Source: Datura wrightii (taxonomy: Eukaryota; Streptophyta; Magnoliopsida; Solanales; Solanaceae). Taken from it: a stretch of DNA of 64,000 nt. Of the stretch, positions 1 through 10,459 are shown one piece after another. The notes below the pieces were generated by a model that searched no databases, was not told the origin of the DNA, and worked only from the letters and a program-made list of their open reading frames with translations. A program made the position numbers and the translations under genes. The stretch is taken from NCBI GenBank assembly GCA_035772735.1, contig JASDFA010000003.1:155013001-155077000 (forward strand), in the 5' to 3' direction. Within the stretch, counting starts at the first letter, position 1. Every line of letters begins with the position of its first letter.

Positions 1-2033
1 GAGCTGAATACTCGAATGCTGACAGGAATCACGTGGTGTCGCCTGCTCGTCTATGAGTACCTGCAGGCAAGTAATGCAGCGCCCCGCCGGGCGTTAGTAC
101 CGCTGGTACTGAGTATGTAAAGCAACAACTGAAAGCAAAATCTGAAGACAACAGTGTAATTGATAAAACTGAAATAAGGAGGATTAGATTAACTATCTGA
201 CAATGTAAGTCATACCTTCTTGCAATTATACTGGAAGGAGCGGAAGTCATACCTGAGGATTTATCATCCTATTGTCGAACTACTCGTATCTACTATAACA
301 TGGCACAACATATCATAACATACATAACATATATAACATACATAAACCTTACCCGGCCCCCATAAGCCGGGAGGTACAACCAGCACGGAATCTATGCCCC
401 TACCCCGGTCAACCCATCTCCTATCAACCCCGTAAGCATCCAGCCGGTTCCCTGGGTAGGCACTTGGGCTCGCTGATCCCCTGACTATAACTGCATCTGA
501 GTCCGGAGGACTCCTGAATCAACACCCCGGGCGTACCCGCTCGACGGGGGTGTATAAAAGCCGACCAAGGCAAAATATGGGGAAACTGGCATCCCATCTT
601 CGTCCCCTATGGGACGGCATGCCACTCCGTAGAGCGACGTATCCTCGTCCTCTGGCGGACAAGTCGATACAGCTATCAACCCTGGGGCGGTCATGAATGC
701 TAGGTAGTCCAACCCCAAACAATACAACGGTGTCAACCAGTAATACTGTCTGTATATCTCACATACTGAGGCTAATAAGGGTAAAGTATCATATATCTTA
801 CATGCTGAACTGATAATAGTAATCTATGAGTAATTAATATGTACTGAGACTGGTAAATATATATAAATATGAATATAGTCTCCTGCCGGGCTGTACTGGG
901 GCAAATGCTATATAAGATAGTGTTTCTGCTGAAAACTGTGTTGTATACTGATTTTCTATAGTAACATGATTTACTATTCCTAACATGCTTTCTACTTCAT
1001 TTCAACTTATCATTCTATTTCTGAGCTGCCCTACAGATACTACTTTGTTCTACTGGGTTTCGATCGAATACAATGATATACTAACATTCTGTGTTACATT
1101 GCATACAGAGCATACTGTGCAGGTTCTAATGCTTATATTAGAATCTATATCGTACTAGCAAATTTCACGCAAGTTGTAACTCGATACTCTTAACATCGTA
1201 CCAACAGTCATAACAAACGTAACACATGACTTCTGGACAATCGACTGGCCTTTAAATTATGGTACTGCACCGATGTTACTTAACTTGCCGAGGGAACTAG
1301 CTTTACATACCTTATTCTTGAACTATTCATCCGTCGGACGAGGCTCGGCCGGTACTTCAACTATTTTCTCCCAACTGCATTCATAAATACGTCAATTAAT
1401 ACTAAATACAGCTTTATCATAAAGAACAACGCTACTTTCGATATAGTTTATAGCCTAAACTTAGGCTTATCGAAAGACGGTCGAAAACTCGCTATTTTTC
1501 AGCGGTCCAGAAGGGAGAAATATTCACTTCTCAGCTAGGAACACATAGACATTAATTTAGAGCAATTCTACTTACCGTAGTTCGGTGGCTCGCCGATTCG
1601 TCGGCCGTATTTCACGAAACTAATTCCGCAGGAATTCTCTCTGCTGCTAAATACTTCGGTATCTGGGATTAATTTGAGTTTGGGCAGCGTTAAGCAGCGT
1701 AATCGGTCAAAAATTATAATCCCTCCTTCGTCTTCCTCTGTTTTGCTGCGTTTTCTGGAAATTATAATGAGTTAAATGATATTAAACCGAAGTGGGGCAT
1801 TATATACTTGAGCCTAGACAAGGGCAATGTGTCACGGAGCCAATGCGGAGGCCTCACCTCCGTGACACGCTGCCATCACGGAGGGGCTCTGCCTCGGCTC
1901 CTTCCGTGATGGTTCGACAGGTTTCTCGTCCGATCTTTTCCCGGGCCTTTCCCTAGCACGTATGGCCTTCAAATATGCTTAACCAACGTGCGAATAGGTC
2001 ATCTAGGTGCCGGGAATTCTACGGGGTATAACA
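1..2033 (-). repeat. Tekay-D LTR (partial), Ty3/gypsy chromovirus
   Basis: Read on the minus strand, this begins with TGTTATACCCCGTAGAATTC at 2033 and follows the Tekay-A LTR (17716-20305) in order: the GC-rich block with CCTCCGTGACACGC, the TATA box, the AGCCTAAGTTTAGGC palindrome (about 1451-1470) and the stem-loop region near 480-720. It is interrupted by the window edge after about 2.03 kb of an expected 2.6 kb. It is clearly more diverged from Tekay-A than the two Tekay-A LTRs are from each other, so it is a separate copy. It sits inside the left LTR of TRG-1: the bases from 2034 resume at the position equivalent to 6504 of the other TRG-1 LTR. Whether it is a solo LTR or the end of a whole element cannot be seen. 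The expected 5-bp duplication would be TTGAT (2034-2038). Confidence 0.9.
1800..1806 (-). promoter_or_regulatory. TATA box of Tekay-D LTR
   Basis: On the minus strand this reads TATATAA and lies at the same place in the LTR as the TATATAAA of Tekay-A (17943-17950), about 230 bp from the LTR start and just after the GC-rich dyad block. This would mark the U3/R border region. Confidence 0.6.
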
Positions 2034-3277
2034 TTGATATTTTGATTTCTAATAATTATGCTAAGTCTAAAACAATTATCTAATGTGAGTCTGAACTATG
2101 GATGTGAGCATGCTGAGGTTAAACGAACATGTAATGAAATTAATTATCGACATAATTTGATTAGTCTTTTCCATCGGTTGCTAGTCAAGAACTATTGCCA
2201 AGGGATTAAAACTCTCGTATTTAATCCCACTTAAGAATCATGAACCATCCACCTACATTTCTGTGATTAAATGCAATTCATGTTCTAGCCATACAAAACC
2301 GATTCCTAAATTGACTAATACAACTTTCAGGTATATTTCTATGCTGAAAGTAAATCAATTCCCAATTTTCTCAAACCAAGAAAGGATCATATCCTATTAA
2401 TTCACAACTTTCTAATTTCGTGCTCTCTCGAGTGGAACCGGACTTTTTAGATGTACATTAACGTAGGCCACACATTAATGCAGTAAGAACAAGAATCAAT
2501 AGAACAACCATGGAAGAAAAGATGAAAAACCAAAGAATCAATAATCACATTTCATTACACGTGTTCATAACCTCAGCAAGAAGAGGAATTAGCCACTCAT
2601 TTGCGGATTAAACATCGTTAAATGAGTGTTAAACATACAAGCAATTGAATACAAGGAGAAGGAAAGATAGAAAAACCCTGATAATTTCGTCCCCTCAACT
2701 GCCTGTAACCCACGTTATTGCTCCACCAAGTCAGAATATTGAAAAATGAACCTAAGTGTTCTATTTATACTAGTGGGAATTTTTCCCGGAATAACAAGCA
2801 ACGTGTCACGGAGTGCATCGCGGAGCACTGCTTCCGTGACACGCTACGGACGCGGACCTTCACTGGAACTGGGGGTCCAGGAAATAAAGCCCAACGTGGA
2901 ACGGCGTGCAACGCGGAGCCAAGCCACCGTGCCACGGACCCATCGCGAATCCACACTGGAATTTGGCTGAAAATTCCCATCCAGGCAGAAGGCCTCCACG
3001 ATGGAAGCGTGACACGGCTCCATCGCGGAGCCCCTTTATTTTGTGCTTTCCAATGCCTTGTCCCGTGCTCACGTCCGAGTTCAACCCCGATCTCTTCCAA
3101 CATGCATTTAAGCTTCCCAAAATTACATTTTACCTGCAAAACAATGCTAATCATGTTTGTTAGTATGAATTCACATTTTATTACCAATTACATGAGAATG
3201 TATACACATTGATAGATAAACAAGGCTAAAATGACCCTTTTGAGTATCACTTGGGCATATAAATTTGCCCAAGATCA
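2034..3277 (-). repeat. TRG-1 3' LTR (truncated by Tekay-D)
   Basis: This matches 6504-7746 almost base for base. Its outer 177 bp (equivalent to 6327-6503) are missing because Tekay-D lies next to it. In element orientation it starts TGATCTTGGGCAAATTTATA at 3277. Position 2762-2769 holds TATAAATA on the minus strand. The block 2799-2850 upstream of it is a long hairpin (arms CGTGTCACGGA and TCCGTGACACG). Confidence 0.93.
2762..2769 (-). promoter_or_regulatory. TATA box in TRG-1 3' LTR
   Basis: TATAAATA on the minus strand, at the same LTR position as 7231-7238 in the other LTR and as 40659-40666 and 45177-45184 in TRG-2. It lies right after the GC-rich palindromic block, as expected of the core promoter at the end of U3. 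Confidence 0.65.
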
Positions 3278-5167
3278 CTTATCCCACACTTAAAGTCTTG
3301 TTCGTCCTCGAACAAATCTTTTACATCTCATGCACATGAAGACTTACACATAGCTAATTTTAGCAAGACAATTCAAACTACAACTACAATGACTGTTTAA
3401 GATAGCAAGCTAAAAATAGAGCATGCACGATTTAATCATTGAAATGGACTACAATTATGTTAAGACTTCCTAACCTCAAGAATTGACTCTCTATCTTAGC
3501 AAACGCATGCAAATCAACTGATCAAGAAATCCAACATGAATTATATCCTTCATTAAACATGTGCCCTCACAACAAGAGAGTTACCCATTTTCACACGCAA
3601 ATTTTTAAATCACATCATGTATGGGTAAATGAATAGAATTACGCTCACTCTCACAAAGAATTCACATGCATCATGTAATGACCCATAAGCTTTCCCTTAG
3701 TGTTTTACTCCACTAATTTAAGGATGTTTGAACGTAAGATCAAGTAGGACTTAATGGGTTGTAATGTAAGCTAAGGGACGGGTAGGTACTATTCTGGCCA
3801 GTAATAGTGACTATCTTCCCCCAAGCGCTTTTAATAACTTCAACCTTCATTAAGGATATCTCTTCCCTTACTTCACCCTCATTCTTTTCAATCCTGAATT
3901 TTCTCTTCTTGTTCCCATTTCTTTAAGCACACTCATCTTAGAAGTAAGGAGTACTTAAGCAAAAAAAAAAAATTTCATTCATTTATTTTCTTACTCCCTA
4001 CTAATAATCAACCATTTTTACACAAGTGCACCTTTGTCCTTTTCTCAACTTTCACAACTTCTACTTTTCCTTCTTTTTCACGCTTCTCACTCCCTCATTC
4101 TTTGGAATTTTTTCACTTAAGCGCTTAGGAGTTTTGGATCAAATTCGAGGCTAATGAAAGAAAAAGGATTAAGCTTATGTTGTAGCTATCAAAGAATAGG
4201 CTCAAGGCTCAATGGGGCTAACTAGGATTAAATATTCAAGGTAGGTAAAGTGAGGGATAACATTTATGTTCATTCAAAGAAATGCCTAAATCATCTCCTA
4301 AAATTCACATACTTCATTTCGTTTTATATACACACCAGGCAAGTTCTAGACATTCCACAATAGCACAGAATATTCGAAAAACTTACACTCACAGCACATG
4401 CTCAATTCAAGACACATTCCGCAGACTGTTAACTCAGCTAATCACAAGAATTCAAAATTAAGCTTCAATCATATCAAGTCAAATTCAAGAGCCTAGGTGT
4501 CTCAAACATAGGTATACCACTTGCATGCTTCAACACTAAACATACTTGCATCTTACAATCATTTATAGCACATAACAAGAATATCAAGCCATTAATTAGC
4601 TACGGGTTCAAAAACCAACCTACTGACTAATTTTCCTCAAGACGGTCTTCATCCATCCGTCTTTGGAAATAGTCTCTAACTATGACTAAAAACATTATAT
4701 ACAAACAAAGAAAAATTTTTACTCTTCGGTTCAAAGACCCCCCATCGGAAAAGAACCGAAAAGAAAAACCAACGGGTGATGAAGTCATGCTTGACTCACA
4801 AAAAAAATTCTTTTTTTTTCAAATATTTCTCACAAGCATTACATTCACCAAAAATCGTTAAGCACAAAAATTTTAAAATTTTCCTCACCCCACACTTCAA
4901 TCATGCTACGTCCCCATAGCATCAACTTAACATTTAAAGAGGGTGAGAAATACTCCCTGAGGCCTTTAGGCCTAGCTAACAGCATGCCTTTCTTCAACTT
5001 TGCACAAGTGGGTGTTCGACCCCACACTTTTTCTCTTCCATGCTTGTTAGCTTCCTCCTCCACGGGTACTCAGACTTCCCCTCCATCTGTGCTTAACTTT
5101 CCACCAAAACAACACAAGATGAAAAATAAATAAAATAAACTTAAATGCAAGAAATTAAAATGGTACC
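3278..5167 (-). other. TRG-1 3' noncoding region between ORF and 3' LTR
   Basis: About 1.9 kb with no convincing ORF. It is colinear with 42746-44655 of TRG-2 in the opposite orientation, so it is a conserved part of the element. Next to the LTR the minus strand reads GAGGACGAACAAGACTTTAA followed by GTGTGGGATAAG, the probable polypurine tract. Part of the region (about 3640-3820) resembles the 3' noncoding region of Athila-1 (about 10800-10960), and the 17-mer ACCAGGCAAGTTCTAGA at about 4334-4350 also occurs in Athila-1 at about 11506-11522. Runs of A/T and pyrimidine-rich tracts fill the remainder. Confidence 0.75.
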
Positions 5168-5216
5168 CTTGGGTTGCCTCCCAAGCAGCGCCTAATATTT
5201 CGTCGCGGCACGACGT
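5168..5216 (-). other. Conserved double stem-loop after TRG-1 ORF
   Basis: On the minus strand it has CGTCG-TGCCG-CGACG, then a 15-base linker containing GGCGCTG, then CTTGGG-AGGCAA-CCCAAG. The same pair of stem-loops follows the coding region in TRG-2 and twice each in Athila-1 and Athila-2. Its role is unknown; an RNA-level signal used by both families is my inference. Confidence 0.75.
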
Positions 5217-5224
5217 ATCAAGTT

Positions 5225-6172
5225 TCACCGCTTTTTCCTCCACCTTGAGGATATGAATCTCACCGCTAATTTCTTCTCTAATTTCCTCTTATGCTCCAGG
5301 GGTGGTGGTGAAAAATTGTAAGGACCAAGCAGTAGATGTTGCCTTTTGAACTTATTTGCCCTTAAGTAAGCGAAGTCATTTTGTCTCTCCGAGTTAGCAA
5401 ATTTCAAAATATACGGGGCTTGGTCCTCCTCTAGACATTTCTCTATAAGCTTGGAAGACTCTATTTCTATGTTTTCAACCAAACTTAATGTCGAAAAATG
5501 CTTCGAGTGTGGTCCAATAAACCTCAACTCTGAAAATGCATTGTGCTTGACCTCCTTACTTGTATACACCTTCTCAGCATCGACATCTATCTCTCCATTA
5601 ATGTCAACTGGGGGATACTCTATCTCTTCTTCCATGAATGGATTTTCCATAAGTATGAGCCCATCACGGGGACACTCAAGAGATTCTAATTGTTAGGCTT
5701 CATCCAAAAATTCACCCTTGTCTTCCTCTTGTAGTTCCTCTTGAATATCGGCTAAAACTGTCACCGGCAATTTATCACAAGCTTCTGCCTCAGCAATCAT
5801 CTCCATGAGTTTGACGCTCATCCTTTCTAGAGCCTCTGCATTCTCTTCTTGCTGAATTCTCAATACTGCCATCGCCTCCTTCATTGCTTCTGATTGCTCC
5901 AGGAGTTGTTTCAGCATGTCTTCTATTTGAGCTTGGCGTCCCAAGTCCTCATTTTCAGCATGCCTATATTCAGCAAAAACAACAGAAGGATCATAGTAGG
6001 GCCTTAGGGGAGGGGAATACGCATTCGGACAGCCATCCCAATGGCCATCTTGACCACCACATATATGACACGTGTTATAGTGTTGCCACGAGTGGTGTCC
6101 TCCGCAATTCAGACAAGATTCGCTAAAATATGAGTATCCACCATTTATACCATTTGTATTCCACGATGTCAT
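5225..6172 (-). pseudogene. TRG-1 knuckle protein, one in-frame stop
   Basis: The frame begins MTSWNTNGINGG at 6172 and runs colinearly with the intact 315-residue protein of TRG-2 (41736-42683), with the same total length. Codon 160, CAA (Gln) in TRG-2, is TAA here (around 5693-5695), so the reading frame ends at residue 159; the rest remains open to 5225. Residues 20-48 hold two CCHC-like zinc knuckles, residues about 75-125 are a Glu/Lys/Gln/Met-rich stretch likely to form a helix or coiled coil, and the C-terminus is basic, ending RWRKKR. I recognise no enzyme domain. The stop could mean this copy is dead, or that it relies on the other copy in trans. Confidence 0.8.
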
Positions 6173-6302
6173 GTCAATAAGGGTATCCGAAAAAGAAAAA
6201 AATAAAATGAAAAAGAATTAAAACAAACACTAAGACCAAGTTGTCAGCACTAAGAAAAAAATATAGTAAATTTACACTTAAGAAAAATTCACCAATTGCC
6301 AG

Positions 6303-6320
6303 TCCCCGGCAACGGCGCCA
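6303..6320 (-). other. PBS of TRG-1, tRNA-Asp type
   Basis: The minus strand reads TGGCGCCGTTGCCGGGGA, which pairs with the 3' end of plant tRNA-Asp as in Athila elements. It starts a few bases inside the 5' LTR end at 6327. Between it and the ORF start (6172) lies a 130-bp leader with no features I recognise. Confidence 0.85.
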
Positions 6321-6326
6321 AAAACT

Positions 6327-7746
6327 TGTTCGGTCTGCGTTATACGAGTATATAACTACACGCAAGTGCACGTGGTCGAACAAGTAGTAAAGTGGCTTAA
6401 GTAAGCCAAGTATCGATCCCACAGGGACTGGGATGAAGTGCAATCTGCTCAAGTGTACTATATTTCGATTCTAAAAAATGCTGACAACAGTGTAACCAAG
6501 AAGTTGATATTTTGATTTCTAATAATTATGCTAAGTCCAAAACAATTATCTAATGTGAGTCTGAACTATGGATGTGAGCATGCTGAGGTTAAACGAACAT
6601 GTAATGAAATTAATTATCGACATAATTTGGTTAGTCTTTTCCTTCGGTTGCTAGTCAAGAACTATTGCCAAGGGATTAAAACTCTCGTATTTAATCCCAC
6701 TTAAGAATCATGAACCATCTACCTACATTTCTGTGATTAAATGCAATTCTGTTCTATCCATACAAAACCGATTCCTAAATTGACTAATACGACTTTCAAG
6801 TATATTTCTATCCTGAAAGTAAATCAATTCCCAATTTTTCCAAACCAAGAAAGGATCATATCCTATTAATTCACAACTTTCCAATTTCCTGCTCTCTTGA
6901 GTGAAACTGGACTTTTTAGATGTACATTAACGTAGGCCACACGTTAATGCAGTAAGAAGAAAAATCAATAGAACAACCATGGAAGAAAAGATGAAAAACC
7001 AAAGAATCGATAATCACATTACATTACAAATGTTCATAACCTCAGCAAGAAGAGGAATTAGCCACTCATTTGCGGATTAAACATCGTTAAATGAGTGTTA
7101 AACATACAAGCAATTGAATACAAGGAGAAGGAAAGAGAGAAAAACCCTGATAATTTCATCCCCTCAACTGCCTGTAACCCACGTTATTGCTCCACCAAGT
7201 CAGAATATTGAAAAATGAACCTAAGTGTTCTATTTATACTAGTGGGAATTTTTCCCGGAATAACAAGCAACGTGTCACGGAGTGCATCGCGGAGCACTGC
7301 CTCCGTGACACGCTACGGACGCGGACCTTCACTGGAACTGGGGGTCCAGGAAATAAAGCCCAACGTGGCACGGCGTGCAACGCGAAGCCAAGCCACCGTG
7401 CCACGGACCCATCGCGAACCCACACTGGAATTTGGCTGAAAATTCACATCCAGGCAGAAGGCCTCCGCGATGGCAGCGTGACACGGCTCCATCGCGGAGC
7501 CCCTTTATTTTGTGCTTTCCAATGCCTTGTCCCGTGCTCACGTTCGAGTTCAACCTCGATCTCTTCCAACATGCATTTAAGCTTCCCAAAATTACATTTT
7601 ACCTGCAAAACAATGCTAATTATGTTGGTTAGTATAAATTCACATTTTATTACCAATTACATGAGAATGTATACACATTGATAGATAAACAAGGCTAAAA
7701 TGACCCTTTTGAGTATCACTTGGGCATATAAATTTGCCCAAGATCA
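6327..7746 (-). repeat. TRG-1 5' LTR
   Basis: A 1420-bp LTR; on the plus strand it runs TGTTCGG to GATCA. TATAAATA lies on the minus strand at 7231-7238, with the palindromic GC-rich block at 7269-7320 and a second GC block at 7463-7500 upstream of it. The R-U5 motif with CCCTGTGGGATCGATACTTGG lies at 6406-6429, close to the PBS. It pairs with 2034-3277. Confidence 0.93.
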
Positions 7747-8616
7747 GGCATCATAATTTTTAAAACTTGAGAACATAATTTATAATTGAAAACATTGTAA
7801 AATATGCCTATTAATCATATTCAACATTAGAAACATTCTTAGATCATACCCATGATTGATTCCTAGAGAATACACATGTTGGGTTAAAACCCCGCAGATT
7901 CATCAACTAGAATTTCATGAATTGAAGAGGGATTGGGCATGGGTGTGCATGGATACACCCATTCATAGTCTTACATTCCTGGAAAAATCTGATTTCACAA
8001 CTCTCCTGATTGTCCAATGGAAATTTGGGGAAGAACTTGAGGAATCTAGGCTTGATCACCCTTAGGAGCTTCTAGACTTGCATGCATGGAAGTGAATACG
8101 CTTAGAATAAACTTACCCCTCTTAAAACAAACTATTCCGAGCTTAAAACGATATAGTTTAGGCCTTATAAATTATGGAAAATCCCTTAATAAATATGCCG
8201 GAAAATACTCACTACCAGTCCCCACGAGGGACTAGACGATTCATGCCCTAGACCATGACTCGTGGTCTACTCTCATTGCTTGCCCTGGAATTTCATCACC
8301 ACTGGTCACCACGAGTGACACCACGACTCGTGGTGTGCCCTACAACTCATAGTGACTGGTTGTTAGGGAAACTGCCAAAACATTCATCCTTCAAACCAAT
8401 CACTGACCATGACCCACTTGACGACTCGTGGTCCCACCTATGGTCAGCCTAAAATCCCAAAATCAACCAAGTCCAATCTCCTCCCCACGAGTCACTCAAC
8501 GACTCGTGGTGCACCTAACGGGTCACTGGACGACTCGTCCTGTGACCAAGTGCAGAAAATTTTATTTTCTCCGTTTCAACTCCTAGGCCTGATCTTAGGG
8601 TTTTCGACGTATTACA
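7747..8616 (-). repeat. Tekay-C 3' LTR, start portion
   Basis: This aligns with 53375-54291 of the 5' LTR and ends ATTACA at 8616 (TGTAAT on the minus strand). The block 8220-8540 is dense in the word ACGACTCGT and its variants, as is 53870-54240. TRG-1 cut the LTR at 7747. A stretch of 69 codons open on the plus strand here (7856-8065) is not conserved as protein and is not a gene. Confidence 0.9.
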
Positions 8617-8861
8617 ATATCTCTCCCTTAGGAACATTCATCCTCGAATGTGGGAAAACACACTGAAAAGTAGAGAAATGCAATCATCATACTCAAATAC
8701 AGAACATATAAGCTGAAAACTGACAGAGTGACTGACTCCGAACTGAACTACATGAGTGAACTGAATTCCTGAATAACACATACGTTCATTGACATGAAAG
8801 AAACTGGGACACATGAGCTGAACATTAAACTGAATAGAGTACAAAGGAGGAAACTGATACC
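8617..8861 (-). other. Tekay-C 3' untranslated region and polypurine tract
   Basis: On the minus strand the LTR is preceded by CCTAAGGGAGAGATAT, a purine-rich PPT, and by CATTCGAGGATGAATGTT, which matches the CATTCGGGGACGAATGTT block before the 3' LTR of Tekay-A (about 25536-25553). No ORF is expected here. Confidence 0.8.
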
Positions 8862-10355
8862 TCAAGCTGAAACTAAGCCATAAGGGAATAGATGTGGGTA
8901 TTTAGCCATCATATCTGCTTTGAGTTCCCACTTAGCTCTCTCAACAGGCTAATTCCTCCACAAAACCTTGACTGAGGCTACTTCTTTATTTCTTAGCTTT
9001 CGAACCTAATGGTCAAGTATTTCTACTGGAACCTCCTCATAGCTAAAGCTATCCTTCACATCTACACTCTCCACCGGAACAACCAAAGCTAGATCACCCA
9101 AACACTTCTTTAAGATCGATACATGAAAAATTGGATCGACTGGAGCTAACTCTTTGGGCAACTCAAACTCATATACTACCTTGACAACCCATTTCACAAT
9201 CCTGTACGGACCAACATAACGGGTGCTGAGTTTTTCTTTCTTTTCGAACCTCATCACTTCCTTCATGGGAGATACCTTTAGAAATACCCAATCATCCGAC
9301 TTCAAACTCAAGCTCCCCCCTCCTCACATCCGCATAGGACTTTTGTTGACTCTGAGCTATTTTCAACCTATCCCTTATAAGCTGAACTTTCTCCATAGCC
9401 TCATGGACTGAATCAGGTCCTATCGTTGCAGCTTCACCGACTTTAAACCAACCAATAGGCGATCTATATCTCAGCCCATAGAGAGCCTCAAACGGAGCCA
9501 TCTGAATGTTAGATTGGTAGTTGTTATTATATGCAAACTCAATGAGAGGTAAATAATCATCCAAACTACCCTTGAAATCAATCACGCACACTCTCAACAT
9601 GTCTTCGAGGGTCTGAATAGTCCACTCCGCCTGACCATCTATTTGCGGGTGAAATGTTGTGCTACGCTTTACCCGAGTACCAAGTCCCTTCTGAAATGAT
9701 CTCCAAAACTGGGAGGTAAACTGAGTACCTCTATCTAATATGATGGACAATGGCATTCCATGCAACCGAACTAACTCCCGAATGTACAACTTAGCATAAT
9801 CCTCCGCTGAATCGGTAGTTTCGACTGGTAGGAAATGAGCTGCCTTAGTTAACCTGTCTACAACAACACAAATATAGTCATATTGTCGATGAGTGCGAGG
9901 CAACCCAGTAATGAAGTCCATGTTGATCTCCTCCCACTTCCAGGTGGGGATACTAACGTCTTGGAGCATACCTCCAAGTGTTTGATGCTCAACCTTCACC
10001 TGTTGACAATTCGAACACTTAGCCACAAACTCTACTATGTCCTTCTTCATGTTATTCTACCAATAGACTTTTCATAGGTCATGGTACATCTTGGTGGAAC
10101 CTGGATGTATAGAGTATCTAGAACCATGAGCCTCGTGCAACATCCAATCTCTCAAATCATCAACACCCAGAACACACAAATGACCCTGATATTAAAGCAC
10201 ACCATCTACCCCTTTGGAGAAGGCTTCTACCTTCTGATTCTGAATGGCTTTCAATTTTACCAAAATAGGATTCTCGTATTGTCTAGCTTTAACTTCAGTC
10301 ACTAAGGATGATTCTGAACAATGACACCACCATCTGTCGAGTCAACAAGACAGAC
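8862..10355 (-). pseudogene. Tekay-C integrase with chromodomain tail
   Basis: Reading down from 10355, the spacer after RNase H is followed by the HHCC zinc-binding region (EAHGSRYSIHP near 10130, CSNCQQ near 10010), the core with MDFITGLP (near 9910) and ILDRGTQFTS (near 9725), and GQAEWTIQTLE (near 9620), and a C-terminal tail with VRKLRNKEVASVKVLWRN and KYPHLFP near 8885-8990, the chromodomain-like segment of Tekay/Del elements. The frame holds several stops, for example between the HHCC region and the core near 10060-10080 and in the tail. Compared with Tekay-A it is clearly the same family but diverged. No functional enzyme can be made from it. Confidence 0.88.
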
Positions 10356-10459
10356 TCCTATTCCTGCAACACTTAACACAAACACATCACATCTACATAA
10401 ACATACCCAGAATGTGCATATTTTCTTGGTTTTAAGCATTGTAAAATCACGGCACATCA
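10356..10459 (-). repeat. Athila-1 3' LTR remnant
   Basis: This matches the last 100 bp or so of the LTR at 47923-49517, including AACACTTAACACAAACACATCA and the terminal CACGGCACATCA. The rest of the LTR (about 1.5 kb) is deleted, and sequence left of about 10355 is Tekay-C. Confidence 0.8.

Larger units (their letters stand above)
2034..7746 (-). mobile_element. TRG-1, non-autonomous single-ORF LTR retrotransposon
   Basis: The element reads from 7746 down to 2034. In order it has a 5' LTR (6327-7746), a tRNA-Asp type PBS (6303-6320), one ORF with an internal stop (5225-6172), a double stem-loop (5168-5216), about 1.9 kb of noncoding sequence and a 3' LTR (2034-3277) whose end is cut by Tekay-D. 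It has no protease, reverse transcriptase, RNase H or integrase, so it must be moved by another element. It is inserted in the 3' LTR of Tekay-C: sequence from 7747 continues the LTR at the position equivalent to 53375. The right flank of the expected target duplication is GGCAT (7747-7751); the left flank is outside the window. The architecture resembles TR-GAG or LARD type elements, but no standard Gag domain is evident. Confidence 0.88.

Noticed and set aside
2718..3212. Open frame of 164 codons in the TRG-1 LTR, repeated at 7187-7681
   Set aside because: It runs antisense to the element across U3 and the TATA box. The TRG-2 LTRs do not keep the frame, and its GC-rich repeats make open frames by chance.
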